64,000 bases of DNA, taken from positions 5,580,001 through 5,644,000 of the forward strand of contig BJHW01000001.1 in assembly GCA_005405945.1 (NCBI GenBank), in the 5' to 3' direction. The position numbers and the translations under genes are program-made. Source of the DNA: Streptomyces violaceusniger. GTDB lineage: Bacteria > Actinomycetota > Actinomycetes > Streptomycetales > Streptomycetaceae. The notes under the pieces are model-generated. The model was not told the origin of the DNA, made no database searches, and was given only the letters and a program-made list of their open reading frames with translations. This document shows, piece after piece, positions 28,098 through 37,566 of this stretch (positions are counted from its first letter, which is position 1; each line of letters begins with the position of its first letter).

Positions 28098-28328
28098 ATG
28101 GAGGACAAGACCCCGGCCCCGCCTCGCGTCGTGGTGGACGAACCGCTGGACGGCCGCCGCCGTGTGCTGATCGACGGCGCTGACGTCGGAGTGGTGGTGA
28201 GCCCGGACGAGCTCCGGCGGCTCCTGCACCGCGCGGGTGTGATGGAAGCGGACGCGCCCCTCGACAACCCCGAGCTGATCGAATGGAACGGCGGCGGCCC
28301 CGACGACTGGCCCGCCGCGCCCAGATGA
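28098..28328 (+). CDS. Small conserved-type hypothetical protein
   Basis: 76 residues from ATG 28098 (MEDKTPAPP). Acidic, with RRVLIDGADVGVVVSPDELRRLL, a short beta-hairpin-plus-helix reminiscent of regulatory or antitoxin-size proteins; no family is recognised. The in-frame ATG 20 codons earlier falls inside the region just after the terminator and is less likely. Its stop codon is the first base of a 35-bp tandem repeat. Confidence 0.6.
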   Translation: MEDKTPAPPRVVVDEPLDGRRRVLIDGADVGVVVSPDELRRLLHRAGVMEADAPLDNPELIEWNGGGPDDWPAAPR

Positions 28329-28395
28329 CGCACACCGTCCGGTTTGTGTACGCACCCTGCTGACGCACGCCGTCCGGCTTGCGTACGCGCCCCGC
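28326..28395. repeat. Two tandem 35-bp units
   Basis: Units at 28326-28360 and 28361-28395, pattern tgacgcac-ccgtccgg then tgcgtacgc, differ at a few positions by transitions. They start exactly at the preceding stop codon. Confidence 0.8.
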
Positions 28396-28876
28396 TGACG
28401 CGCCCGCTCAGATGACGTAGCAGAGACGACAGAACCGCCACAACGTCCGGCGCCGGTCCCTCCCCTCGTGGGGACCGGTGCCGAACGCTGGAGCGGTGCC
28501 GATCCGCGTCCTACCGGGGCGGATCAGCGGGCCGGATCCGTGGTCGACGCGACCGCCGTCCCCGAGGGAAACCGGCTTCACGGATCTCCGGGGCTCAAGC
28601 GACGGGCTCACGCGACGCGCCCGTGACCACCGTCTCGTGACCGCGGTGAAAGCTGGCCGAGAACATGCGGTGCCATGGGGTTGTCTCTCCGTGCGCTGAG
28701 CTGATGGCCTGGCTGGACGGCTCGTGGTGGGTGCGCTAACGCGTCATGATCCTGCCAGCTGCGCCTCCCACCGAGGAGGTTCCGGTATCACGCCGCCGGT
28801 TTCTCCGCTGGTCAGCCATATAAAGTGAGTTTTCCGGTCCGGATGTCCAGCGCGGGGGAAGTAAGGAGTAGAGACC
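28396..28876 (+). promoter_or_regulatory. Upstream region of the nSTAND/WD40 gene
   Basis: 480 bases without a gene. An AT-rich catataaagtgag near 28817-28829 stands out as a possible -10 region, followed by AAGGAG (28863-28868) before the TTG start. No operator palindrome is evident. Confidence 0.45.
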
Positions 28877-31800
28877 TTGAGTTCCGACTCGGGGGCACGC
28901 ATAGCCTTCGCGGAACGCCTCGCGCTGCTGTACAAGGAGGCCGGCAATCCTCCCCTCAAGAGCGTGGCCGAGGCGGTCGTCCGACTCCAGCGGACCGATG
29001 AGCGGGGGCGTCCCGTACGGGTCTCCGCCCAGCGGATCAGCGACTGGCGACGAGCAAAGAACGTACCCGCCCAGTTCGCCGCCCTCGCCGCCGTCCTGCA
29101 CGTCCTGATCCCCGACGCACGGCGCTCGCGGCCCGTACCGGTGTCCCCGGGCCTGTACGACATGGCCCGCTGGCAGCGGCTGTGGGAGCGCGCGGTGGCC
29201 GACCCGGTCGGCGAACGCCCCGCGCCGGCCGCGGAAGAGGAGGAAGGGCCCCCGGCCGAGGGCGGCCCGGCGGTCCCCGGCGGCGTATGCCCGTACCGGG
29301 GCCTGGCCTCGTACCGCCAGCAGGACGCCCGGTGGTTCTTCGGCCGGGAGCGGAGCACGGACGCCCTCGTCGCCCAGCTGCACGCGGCGGAGAAGACGGG
29401 CGGCCTGGTCGTGCTCGTGGGCGCCTCGGGGGCGGGGAAGTCCTCGCTGCTGAACGCCGGTCTGGTGCCCGCGCTGCGCACGGGGGCGCCGGGCGACGGG
29501 GACGGCCGGGCGAGGGGCGTGACTCAACTCGTGCCGGGCGCCGACCCGCTCGCGGAGCTGGCCCGCCACATCCCCGAACTCGCGCGCGTGGTCCCCACGG
29601 CGGAGGAACCGGAAACGGATGAACCGGAGCCGGACGTACCGGAAGCGGACGCGGACGAACGCCCGGCTGACGGCCCACCAGCAGACGCGCCGACAGCGGA
29701 CGCGCCGACAGCAAACGCACCGACAGCGGTCACCCCAACACTGGACAAACCGACAGCACACCAACCATCCGCGCACGAACCCGCGGCCGAGCCCGGCACC
29801 CCACAATTCGCCCACGCGGTCCGCGAGGCCATCACCGCATGGGCGGACCGCGAGACGCCGTCCTCCGACGCCCGCCCCGTCGTGATCGTGGATCAGTTCG
29901 AGGAGGCGTTCACCCTCGGCTCCGACGAGGCCGACCGGCGCACGTTCATCCAGCTCCTCCACGCCGCCTGCACCCCCGCCGGCCCCGGCGAACCGCCCCC
30001 GTGCTCGTCGTCCTCGGCATCCGCGCCGACTTCTACGAACTGTGCCTGGGCTACCCCGAACTGGCCGACGCGCTCCAGCACCGGCACATGGTGCTCGGGC
30101 CGCTGACCACCGCCGAGTTGCGCGAGGCGGTGACCGGCCCGGCCAAGGCCGTGGGCCTGGAACTCGAACCGGGGCTCGCGGAGCTGATCGTCCGTGAGGT
30201 GAGCGCCGACGGCCCCCGAGGGTCCCATGACGCGGGCGCACTGCCGCTCCTCTCCCACGCCCTGCTCGCCACCTGGCAGCGGCGGAAGGCCGGACGGCTG
30301 ACGCTGGCCGGTTACCGCGCGGCGGGCGGCATCCAGGGAGCGGTGGCGGCGACCGCCGAGCGGGCCTGGTCCAGCCTCGACTCCGAGGCGCGCACGGCGG
30401 CGAGGCTGCTGCTCCTCCGGCTGGTCCGGCTGGGCGAGGATACCCAGGCCACCCGCAGGCGGGGGACGCGGCACCAGCTGGCCAGGGAGTCGACGGATCC
30501 GGGCAAGACGGAGGAATCGCTCGAAACGCTGGTCCGCGCCCGCCTGGTGACGCTCGACGCCGAAACCGTGGAGATCACCCATGAGGCGCTGCTCCACGCC
30601 TGGCCACGGCTGCGCGACTGGATCGACGAGGACCGCAACGACCATCTGGTGCGCCAGCGGCTGGAGGAGGACGGCCGGTCCTGGGAGGGCTCGAACCGCG
30701 ACTCGTCCCTGCTCTACCGGGGCTCCCGGCTGGAGCAGGCCCACACCTGGGCGAAGACCGCCGGCGGCACCTATCTGACCCGTAGCGCGGTGGAGTTCCT
30801 GGCCGCTTCGATGAGGCTGCGCAGGCGCACGGTGTGGCTCCGCCGTGGCGCGGTGTCGGCTCTGGTCGCCCTGGCGGTGCTGGCCGCCGGTACGGCGGTG
30901 GTCGCGTGGCAGCAGCGGGACGACGCGGTGTTCGAGCAGGTGGTCACCGAGGCCGATCGCTTCCAGAACACGGATCCGTCGCTGTCCGCCCAGCTCGCCC
31001 TGGTGGCGCACGACTTGCGGCCGCACGACGAGGGCGCGCGGAACCGGCTGCTCTCGATGGTGAACGCGCCGCTGGCCACGCCGCTGCACGGCCACACCGG
31101 TGCCGTCTACCTCACCTCGTTCAGCCCGAACGGGCGGCTGCTGGCCACCGCCAGCTACGACCGGACCGTCCGGCTGTGGGACGTGAAGGACCGGAGCCGC
31201 CCCAAACCGCTGGGCAAGCCCCTCACCGGCCATACGAGCTGGGTGAGCAGTGCGGTCTTCAGCCCGGACGGCCTGACCCTCGCCAGCGCGGGCGACGACG
31301 GCACGATCCGCCTGTGGGACGTACGCGATCCCCGCCATCCGCGCCCGCTCGGCGCGCCCCTCTCCCGCCACGACGGCACGATCTATCTGCTCGCCTTCAG
31401 CCCGGACGGGCGCACGCTGGCCGCCGCCACGGAGGGTCGCGTGGTGCGCCTGTGGGACATGGGGCGCCCGGGCCGGCCGAAGGCGATCGGCGCGCTGACC
31501 GGCGCCACCGCCGCCGTGCGCTCCGTGGCGTTCAGCCCCGACGGGCGGACGCTGGCGGCCGGGGGCGACGACGCCTCGATCAGGCTGTGGAACATGGCCG
31601 ATCCGCGCCGTCCGAAACGGATCGGCAAGGCGCTGACCGGCCACAAGGATCTGATCCACTCCGTGGCGTTCAGCCCGGACGGCCGGACCCTCGCCAGCGG
31701 CAGCGCGGACAACACCATCCGGCTGTGGGACGTCGGCGATCCGCGTCGGGCGGAGCCGCTGGGCTCGCCGCTCACCGGCCATATCGGTCCCATATGGTCG

Positions 31801-33051
31801 GTGTCCTTCAGCCCGGACGGATCCATGCTCGCGGCCGCCAGCCAGGACAGTACGGCGAGCCTGTGGAACGTCAGCGATCCGGCGTATCCGTCCCAGGTCG
31901 GCGAGCCGCTCGCGGGGAGCAGCGGCGAGATGTACGCCCTGGGCTTCAGCCCCGACGGGCGGACCCTCGCCACCGGGAGCGGCGACAACACGGTCCGGCT
32001 GTGGTCGATCCCGACGTCGGACATGGTCGGCCGGATGGGCGTGTTCCGCCCGGACGGGCGGGTGCTCGCCACGGCCGGGCGCGACGAGAAGGTCCGGCTG
32101 TGGAACGTGGAGGATCCCAACCGGCCGGTGCCGCTGGGCAAGCCGTTCGCCCCCGGGAAGGGCTCGGTGCGGGAACTGACGTTCGCCCCCGACGGCCACA
32201 CCCTGGCGATGATGACCGGAGGCCGCCAGGTGCGGCTGTGGAACGTCACCGATCCGACCCGGCCCGTCCCGTACAAACCGCCCCTCCCCCTGCGGACCCG
32301 GTTCGCGGGCGCGCTGGCCTTCACGCCGGACGGGCGCATGATGGCGACCGCGTACAGCGACAACACCATCCAGCTGTGGAACGTCAGCGACCCGTCGCAT
32401 GTCCGCCGGCTCGGCAAACCGCTCACCGGCCACGGGGGCTACGTCAACAGCCTCGTCTTCAGCCCGGACGGCCGCACGCTGGCCAGCGGCAGCGCGGACA
32501 ACACCATCCGGCTGTGGAAGGTGACCGACCCGCGCCACGCCACCCCGCGGGGCAGGCCGGTCACGGGCCACCTGGGCCCCATCAACGCGCTCGTCTTCAC
32601 CCCGGACGGCCATACGCTGGCCAGCGGCGGCGACGACAACACGGTCCGGCTCTGGGACGTCACCGACCCCGGCAAGGTGACCCGGCTGCGGCCCCCGCTC
32701 ACCGGCCACACCGACGCGATCGTGTCGCTGACCTTCAGCCAGGACGGCAGGACGCTCGCGAGCGGCGGCAACGACAACGCCGTCCGGCTGTGGGACGTCA
32801 CCGTCCCGTCCAAGGCCACGTCCATCGGTCAGTCGCTCAGCCCCAACGCCAAGACCGGCAATTTCCTGTCGTTCAGCCCCCACAGCCGGATGCTCGGGGT
32901 GTCCAGCGGCGCGGACACGGTCCGGCTGTGGAGCCTGGACGTGGACGAGGCGGTGCGCCGCATCTGCTCGATGACGCGAGGCGTGCTGACCCCGGAGAAA
33001 TGGGACGAATACCTCTCCCGGCTCTCGTATGCGCCGCCGTGCGGTCGGTGA
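28877..33051 (+). CDS. nSTAND-type NTPase with 14 WD40 repeats, frameshifted once
   Basis: About 1,391 residues after correcting one missing base in the C run 29996-30000. TTG start with AAGGAG upstream. Order: a helical N-terminal domain (1-80, including VSAQRISDWRRAKNV, HTH-like); nSTAND NTPase with P-loop GASGAGKSS near 183 and Walker B VVIVDQFEE near 335; an Ala/Pro/Thr-rich insertion (about 245-300); a winged-helix region (EITHEALLHAWPRL); one membrane helix (about 655-675, AVSALVALAVLAAGTAV); then 14 WD40 units (FSPDGRTLASGSADNTIRLW type) forming two seven-bladed propellers, one unit (about 32,030) shortened. STAND proteins act as ligand-triggered switches; a signalling or defence role is likely but unproven. 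Confidence 0.88.
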
Positions 33052-33149
33052 CGACGTTGCGCGAACGTTGCGTGATCGCGGTCACAACTGCTCACCACGA
33101 GGGAGGAGTCGGCTTTTCCACCCCGGTGGTCGCGTTACTCTTAGGTACA

Positions 33150-33189
33150 GCCCGACCGCTGGTGCATCCCCCGTCGCCAGCGGTCGGGC
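33150..33189 (+). terminator. Hairpin after the WD40 gene
   Basis: Perfect 13-base arms gcccgaccgctgg and complement, 14-base loop, about 100 bases after the stop. Confidence 0.7.
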
Positions 33190-33298
33190 GCTTCCATGTC
33201 CGGGGGCGTGTCCGGGAGACACTGGGCACCGGTGCGGCGCGACAGCGAACGACCCGCACGCCGTACGCACGACGACACCTCCCCCACCTGGAGACCCC

Positions 33299-34225
33299 GT
33301 GATCCGCAGGCTCGTCGACCAGGCGGCTCTCGACCTCGGCCGCGAGTACGTCCGCCACGCGCCCTGGAGCGCCGGAAAGCGGGCCCTGGTCGAGCGCCAC
33401 CTCAACGCCGCCCTGCGGGACCGCCCCCTGCACCGCCTGGCCCGTACGCGCTTCGGCGCCACCTTCGCCGTCGACACCCAGGACCTCATCCAGCGGTACC
33501 TCTACCTCTTCGGCGTCTGGGAGCCCCATATGACGCGGTGGCTCCAGCGCCGGCTGAAGCCCGGGGACGTCTTCGTGGACGTCGGGGCCAACATCGGCTA
33601 CTACAGCCTCCTCGCCTCCCGCCTGGTCGGGCGCGGTGGGACGGTGGTGGCGATCGAGGCCTCACCGACGTTCCACCAGCTCCTCCAGCGCCATGCCCGG
33701 CGCAACGACCGCACCAACATCCGCGCCCTCAACGCGGCCGTCTCCGACCGCGACGAGCTGCTGACCTTCATCCTCGCCAGCTCCCGCAACATGGGCGCCA
33801 ACAGCGTCGTCCCCTACGACGGCCCCGCCGAGTCCACCTTCGAGATCGCGGCCCAGCCCCTGCCCGACCTCCTCACCGACGACGAGATCGCCAACGCCCG
33901 GGTCATCAAGATCGACGTGGAGGGCGCGGAGGGCAGCGTGGTCCGCGGCCTCCTCCCCCTCCTCGACCAACTGCGCCCCGACGCCGAACTGACCGTCGAG
34001 GTCACCCCCCAGCGCATGTCCGATCTGGGCGACTCCGTCGACGACCTGCTGACCGCCCTCAAGGACCACGGCTTCCACGTCTACCGCCTGCCCAACGACT
34101 ACGCGGCGGGCAGCTACCCGGACGCCCTGCGGCGCCCGCCGGAGGTTCCGGTCCGCTGGCGGGGGCCGGTCACGGAGGAGAGCGACCTGGTCTTCTCGCG
34201 GGTCGACACGGAGACGCTGCCCTGA
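33299..34225 (+). CDS. FkbM-family SAM-dependent methyltransferase
   Basis: 308 residues from GTG 33299 (VIRRLVDQ). SAM motif I is VFVDVGANIGYYSLLAS, followed by VVAIEASPT (acidic end of strand 2) and IKIDVEGAEG, the FkbM hallmark. Many members O-methylate sugars or glycolipids. It follows the WD40 gene but a terminator intervenes. The next gene converges 13 bases downstream. Confidence 0.87.
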   Translation: MIRRLVDQAALDLGREYVRHAPWSAGKRALVERHLNAALRDRPLHRLARTRFGATFAVDTQDLIQRYLYLFGVWEPHMTRWLQRRLKPGDVFVDVGANIGYYSLLASRLVGRGGTVVAIEASPTFHQLLQRHARRNDRTNIRALNAAVSDRDELLTFILASSRNMGANSVVPYDGPAESTFEIAAQPLPDLLTDDEIANARVIKIDVEGAEGSVVRGLLPLLDQLRPDAELTVEVTPQRMSDLGDSVDDLLTALKDHGFHVYRLPNDYAAGSYPDALRRPPEVPVRWRGPVTEESDLVFSRVDTETLP

Positions 34226-34238
34226 GTGCTGGGGGCGG

Positions 34239-34853
34239 CTACTGGTCGTCCTGGGGCAGGTGGGTCCTGGCGTCCTCGTAGGTGGCGTCGGCTGCGGGCT
34301 CCGCCGGGGCGTAGACGAGGTGCAGCACACCGGTGCTGAAGGTGGCGGAGGAGAGCAGCTTCAGCGGGATCGTGGTCTCGCCCTCGTCGAACAGCCGCAT
34401 CCCCTTGCGGACGGCGATCGGGTGGACCAGCAGGTGCAGCTCGTCCAGCAGGCCGTGCGCGATGAGCTGCCGGACGACGGAGACCGAGCCGCTGAGCGCG
34501 ATGTCCCCGCCCGGTTCGTTCTTCAGCGCGGTGACGGCTTCGGCGAAGTCGCCCTTGAGCTGCTCGGAGTTCCGCCAGGTGAAGCTGAGGTTCTGCCGCG
34601 ACAGGACGATCTTGCGGACGTCGCCGAGCTTCTTGGCGAAGTGGGCGTCCTCACCGCCCGCCGCCTCGCGGTCCGGCCAGGCTCCGGCGAAGCTGTCGTA
34701 GGTCTTGCGGCCGATGAGGAGGGTGTCGGCCGCGCCGAGACTCGCGTCGACGGCGGCGCCCATCTCGTCGTTGAAGTAGGGGAAGTGCCACTGGTCGGGC
34801 GCCTCCACGACCCCGTCGAGCGAGATGAACAGGCTGGCGGTGATCTTCCTCAT
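34239..34853 (-). CDS. Dihydrofolate-reductase-like (RibD C-terminal) protein
   Basis: 204 residues from ATG 34853 (MRKITASLFISLDGVVEAP). Family markers: LLIGRKTYDSFAG (NADPH loop), GDIALSGSVSVVRQLI and DELHLLVHPIAVRKGMRLF. These proteins are reductases of the DHFR/RibD fold, usually of unknown substrate. Single-gene unit. Confidence 0.88.
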   Translation of the reverse strand: MRKITASLFISLDGVVEAPDQWHFPYFNDEMGAAVDASLGAADTLLIGRKTYDSFAGAWPDREAAGGEDAHFAKKLGDVRKIVLSRQNLSFTWRNSEQLKGDFAEAVTALKNEPGGDIALSGSVSVVRQLIAHGLLDELHLLVHPIAVRKGMRLFDEGETTIPLKLLSSATFSTGVLHLVYAPAEPAADATYEDARTHLPQDDQ

Positions 34854-34953
34854 GATGCCCCTCCGGGGATGCGGTCGGTGAGCGGTCGGTGCGCTCTTCC
34901 TCCTCTCAGACCGGGGAGGCCGCACAAACTCATCGGTGACGGCGAGCGGGTTT

Positions 34954-35715
34954 TCAGCGGGTGTCTTCGTAGCGCCAGCCGTCCATGGCGGCCAGGACCC
35001 GGGCCCGCGCCTCGACCACCGCGAAGCGTGCCGCGCGCTCGGCCGCGTCGGTGTGCGCGGACTGGCTGGTCACCTGGCCGGGCCACTTGCGGTAGAGCAG
35101 ACCGGTCTCGGCGGTGAACCAGCCGCGGCTGACCGCGTTGAGGGCCATGAGCAGGCCGGTGTCCTCGGAGGCGGGCAGGGCCATCCAGCCGCCGAGAGCG
35201 AGGAGCAGGTCCCGGCGTACGAAGAGGGTCGCGGGGTGGACCTGGGCGCGGTGGCCGTTCGCCCGCCAGAATTCGAGGACGGCGCCGCGTGCGAGGGGCC
35301 CCTGCGGCGGGTCGCCCTCGAAGCCGACGGTGGAGCCGTCGGGCAGCAGGTCCAGGGCGCGGGAGGTGGCCCAGCCGAGATCGGGGTGGTCCATGAGCGC
35401 GCGGAGGTCGCGGGCGAGTGCGCCGGGGGTGAGCATGTCGTCGGCGTCCAGCACCTTGACGTACGCGCCCTCGGCGCGCGAGAGCCCCATCGTGCGCGCC
35501 ATCGCGGCCCGGCCGGCCCGGCCCTGCCCGAAGCTGACGCGGGCGTCGTCGGGCACGTACGGCCGTACGGCGTCGGTCTCGCCGTCCTCCTGGATGACCC
35601 ACTGCCAGTCCCAGCCGTCCGGCAGCTGCTGCTCGCGCAGCGACTTGTAGGCGTCCGGGAGGTGCACGGCGCCCGGGGCGTGGACCGCCGTGATGACGGT
35701 GATGGTGTTCGGCAT
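34954..35715 (-). CDS. Family 2 glycosyltransferase
   Basis: 253 residues from ATG 35715. GT-A features: TVITAVHAPGAVHLPDAYKS at the N terminus, then AYVKVLDADDMLTPGAL with the DxD-like metal site. It starts two bases after the gntR stop, so it is cotranscribed and coupled with that regulator. Sugar and acceptor are unknown; no membrane helix, so cytoplasmic. Confidence 0.85.
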   Translation of the reverse strand: MPNTITVITAVHAPGAVHLPDAYKSLREQQLPDGWDWQWVIQEDGETDAVRPYVPDDARVSFGQGRAGRAAMARTMGLSRAEGAYVKVLDADDMLTPGALARDLRALMDHPDLGWATSRALDLLPDGSTVGFEGDPPQGPLARGAVLEFWRANGHRAQVHPATLFVRRDLLLALGGWMALPASEDTGLLMALNAVSRGWFTAETGLLYRKWPGQVTSQSAHTDAAERAARFAVVEARARVLAAMDGWRYEDTR

Positions 35716-35717
35716 GG

Positions 35718-36503
35718 TCACCACCTCTTCAGGGGCGTGGTGAAGACGAGTTCCGTACGGTCGCCGCACAGCGTCACATCGGAGACCTCGACGACCCGAT
35801 CGTCGGTGTCCGTGCAGATCTTCCGGAGAACGATCACCGAAACCCCCTTCTTGAGGCCGAGCGCTTCGGCCTCCTCCACCGTCGGCGGCCGGGCCGTGAT
35901 CCGTTCCTCTATGCGGTCCAGCTCGACGCCGATCGTGTACAGCTGATTCTGCGTGCCGCCGGGCCAGGGCTCATGGGCGGCGTCGAGCAGGTCGGGGTTG
36001 GCGGCCACGACGTCGTGGACCAGGTAGGAGTGCACGAGCGCGAACGGCGCGTCCTCCTCGCGGCAGTTGGTGCGGTAGATCCGCTCCAGCAGCCGCGTGC
36101 CCACGGGGACCCCGAAGACGGACGCGAGGTCCTCATCGGCCTCGGCCTCGCGATACTCGGCGTGAAAGGCGAGGTCCGACGCCTCCAGCCCGGTGTCGTG
36201 CTCGGTCGACCCGGTCCGCGACCGCTCGGCCTCGGACCGCCGCACCCGGTCCTTCTCCCACTGGTGCCGCTCGTTGCTCCGCTCGACCCGCCGGCGCGGG
36301 GTCCGTACGAACGTCCCCACCCCGTGCCGCCTGTCGATCAGCCCCTCGGCCACCAGCTCCGACAGCGCCCGCTGCAACGTCGGCACGCTCGTCCGATACC
36401 GCGCCGCGAGCTTGTCCTCAGCCGGAAGCCGCTCCCCGGGCCCAAGCTGACCTGCGCGGATGCTCTGGCGCAGGGCATCCGCGATCTGCTCGTACTTGGC
36501 CAT
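35718..36503 (-). CDS. GntR/HutC-family transcriptional regulator
   Basis: 261 residues. N-terminal winged helix (YEQIADALRQSIRAGQLGPG, ERLPAEDKLAARYRTSVPTL, HGVGTFV) and a C-terminal UTRA effector domain (TRLLERIYRTNCREEDAPFA, VIVLRKICTDTDDRVVEVSD). An Arg-rich linker sits between. A perfect palindrome 46 bases upstream is a likely autoregulatory operator, which would also set glycosyltransferase expression. Confidence 0.93.
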   Translation of the reverse strand: MAKYEQIADALRQSIRAGQLGPGERLPAEDKLAARYRTSVPTLQRALSELVAEGLIDRRHGVGTFVRTPRRRVERSNERHQWEKDRVRRSEAERSRTGSTEHDTGLEASDLAFHAEYREAEADEDLASVFGVPVGTRLLERIYRTNCREEDAPFALVHSYLVHDVVAANPDLLDAAHEPWPGGTQNQLYTIGVELDRIEERITARPPTVEEAEALGLKKGVSVIVLRKICTDTDDRVVEVSDVTLCGDRTELVFTTPLKRW

Positions 36504-36548
36504 GCTCAGCTCACCCGTCCCAGGTTGCGCAGATACTTTCAGCCTAAG

Positions 36549-36576
36549 TCCTCAAGACCTCTTGACGTCTTGAGGA
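36549..36576. promoter_or_regulatory. Palindromic operator upstream of the gntR gene
   Basis: tcctcaagac - 8 bases - gtcttgagga, perfect 10-base arms, with an inner cttgac. The dyad of CAAGAC/GTCTTG halves and its position 46-73 bases before the start fit a HutC/GntR-type autoregulatory site. Confidence 0.75.
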
Positions 36577-36634
36577 CCGGAGCCAGGGCCGAATCAGCCC
36601 TCTGGGCAGCCGCTTCGCCGCATCACCAAAGCCC

Positions 36635-36659
36635 CTACTCGCGGTGAAACCGCAAGTAG
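36635..36659 (-). terminator. Terminator after gpmA
   Basis: ctactcgcgg tgaaa ccgcaagtag, 10-base arms with one mismatch, 20 bases after the gpmA stop. Confidence 0.65.
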
Positions 36660-36678
36660 AGGGCCTGTTGGTTCGGGC

Positions 36679-37440
36679 TTACTTCTTCTTGCCCTGGTTC
36701 TTCACTGCCTCGATGGCCGCCTTCGCGGCGTCCGGGTCGAGGTAGGTGCCGCCAGGGTTGAGCGGCTTGAAGTCGGCGTCCAGTTCGTAGGAGAGCGGGA
36801 TGCCCGTCGGGATGTTCAGGCCCGCGATGTCGGCGTCGGAGATGGCGTCGAGGTGCTTGACCAGGGCGCGGAGGGAGTTGCCGTGGGCCGCGACCAGGAC
36901 CGTCTTGCCCGTGAGCAGGTCCGGGACGATGCCGTCGAACCAGTACGGGAGCATGCGGACGACGACGTCCTTGAGGCACTCCGTCTGCGGGCGCAGCTCC
37001 GGCGGGAGAGTCGCGTAGCGCGGGTCCTCGAACTGGGAGTACTCGGCGTCGCGGTCCAGCGGGGGCGGCGGGGTGTCGTACGAGCGGCGCCACAGCATGA
37101 ACTGCTCCTCGCCGAACTCGGCGAGGGTCTGGGCCTTGTCCTTGCCCTGGAGCGCGCCGTAGTGGCGCTCGTTGAGGCGCCAGGAGCGGCGGACCGGGAT
37201 CCAGAGGCGGTCGGCGGCCTCCAGCGCGAGCTGCGAGGTGCGGATGGCGCGCCTGAGGAGGGACGTGTGGAGCACGTCGGGGAGCAGGCCGGCGTCCTTC
37301 AGCAGCTCACCGCCGCGGACGGCCTCCTTCTCGCCCTTCTCGTTCAGGTTGACGTCCACCCAGCCGGTGAACAGGTTCTTCGCGTTCCACTCGCTCTCGC
37401 CGTGGCGGAGGAGGATCAGCTTGTACGGTGCGTCGGCCAT
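36679..37440 (-). CDS. gpmA: 2,3-bisphosphoglycerate-dependent phosphoglycerate mutase
   Basis: 253 residues from ATG 37440 (MADAPYKL). LLRHGESEWN contains the phospho-His, followed by GWVDVNLNEKG, TSLLRRAIRTS, ERHYGALQGKDKA and VAAHGNSLRALVKHL. It interconverts 3- and 2-phosphoglycerate in glycolysis. Longer frames upstream are not supported. Confidence 0.96.
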   Translation of the reverse strand: MADAPYKLILLRHGESEWNAKNLFTGWVDVNLNEKGEKEAVRGGELLKDAGLLPDVLHTSLLRRAIRTSQLALEAADRLWIPVRRSWRLNERHYGALQGKDKAQTLAEFGEEQFMLWRRSYDTPPPPLDRDAEYSQFEDPRYATLPPELRPQTECLKDVVVRMLPYWFDGIVPDLLTGKTVLVAAHGNSLRALVKHLDAISDADIAGLNIPTGIPLSYELDADFKPLNPGGTYLDPDAAKAAIEAVKNQGKKK

Positions 37441-37566
37441 GCCGTCGAGCCTACTGGACCGGTCTGAGGGGGTCGGTTGACGGACCCCGTCAATTGACTG
37501 GCGGGGCCACGTCAACATCAGTAAGTTGCGGATGTAGGTTGTGCCACTTACAGGGGGAGTCGTCCG

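Noticed and set aside
29893..32883. 996-codon minus-strand frame in the WD40 gene
   Set aside because: Repetitive only because the WD40 repeats on the other strand are repetitive.
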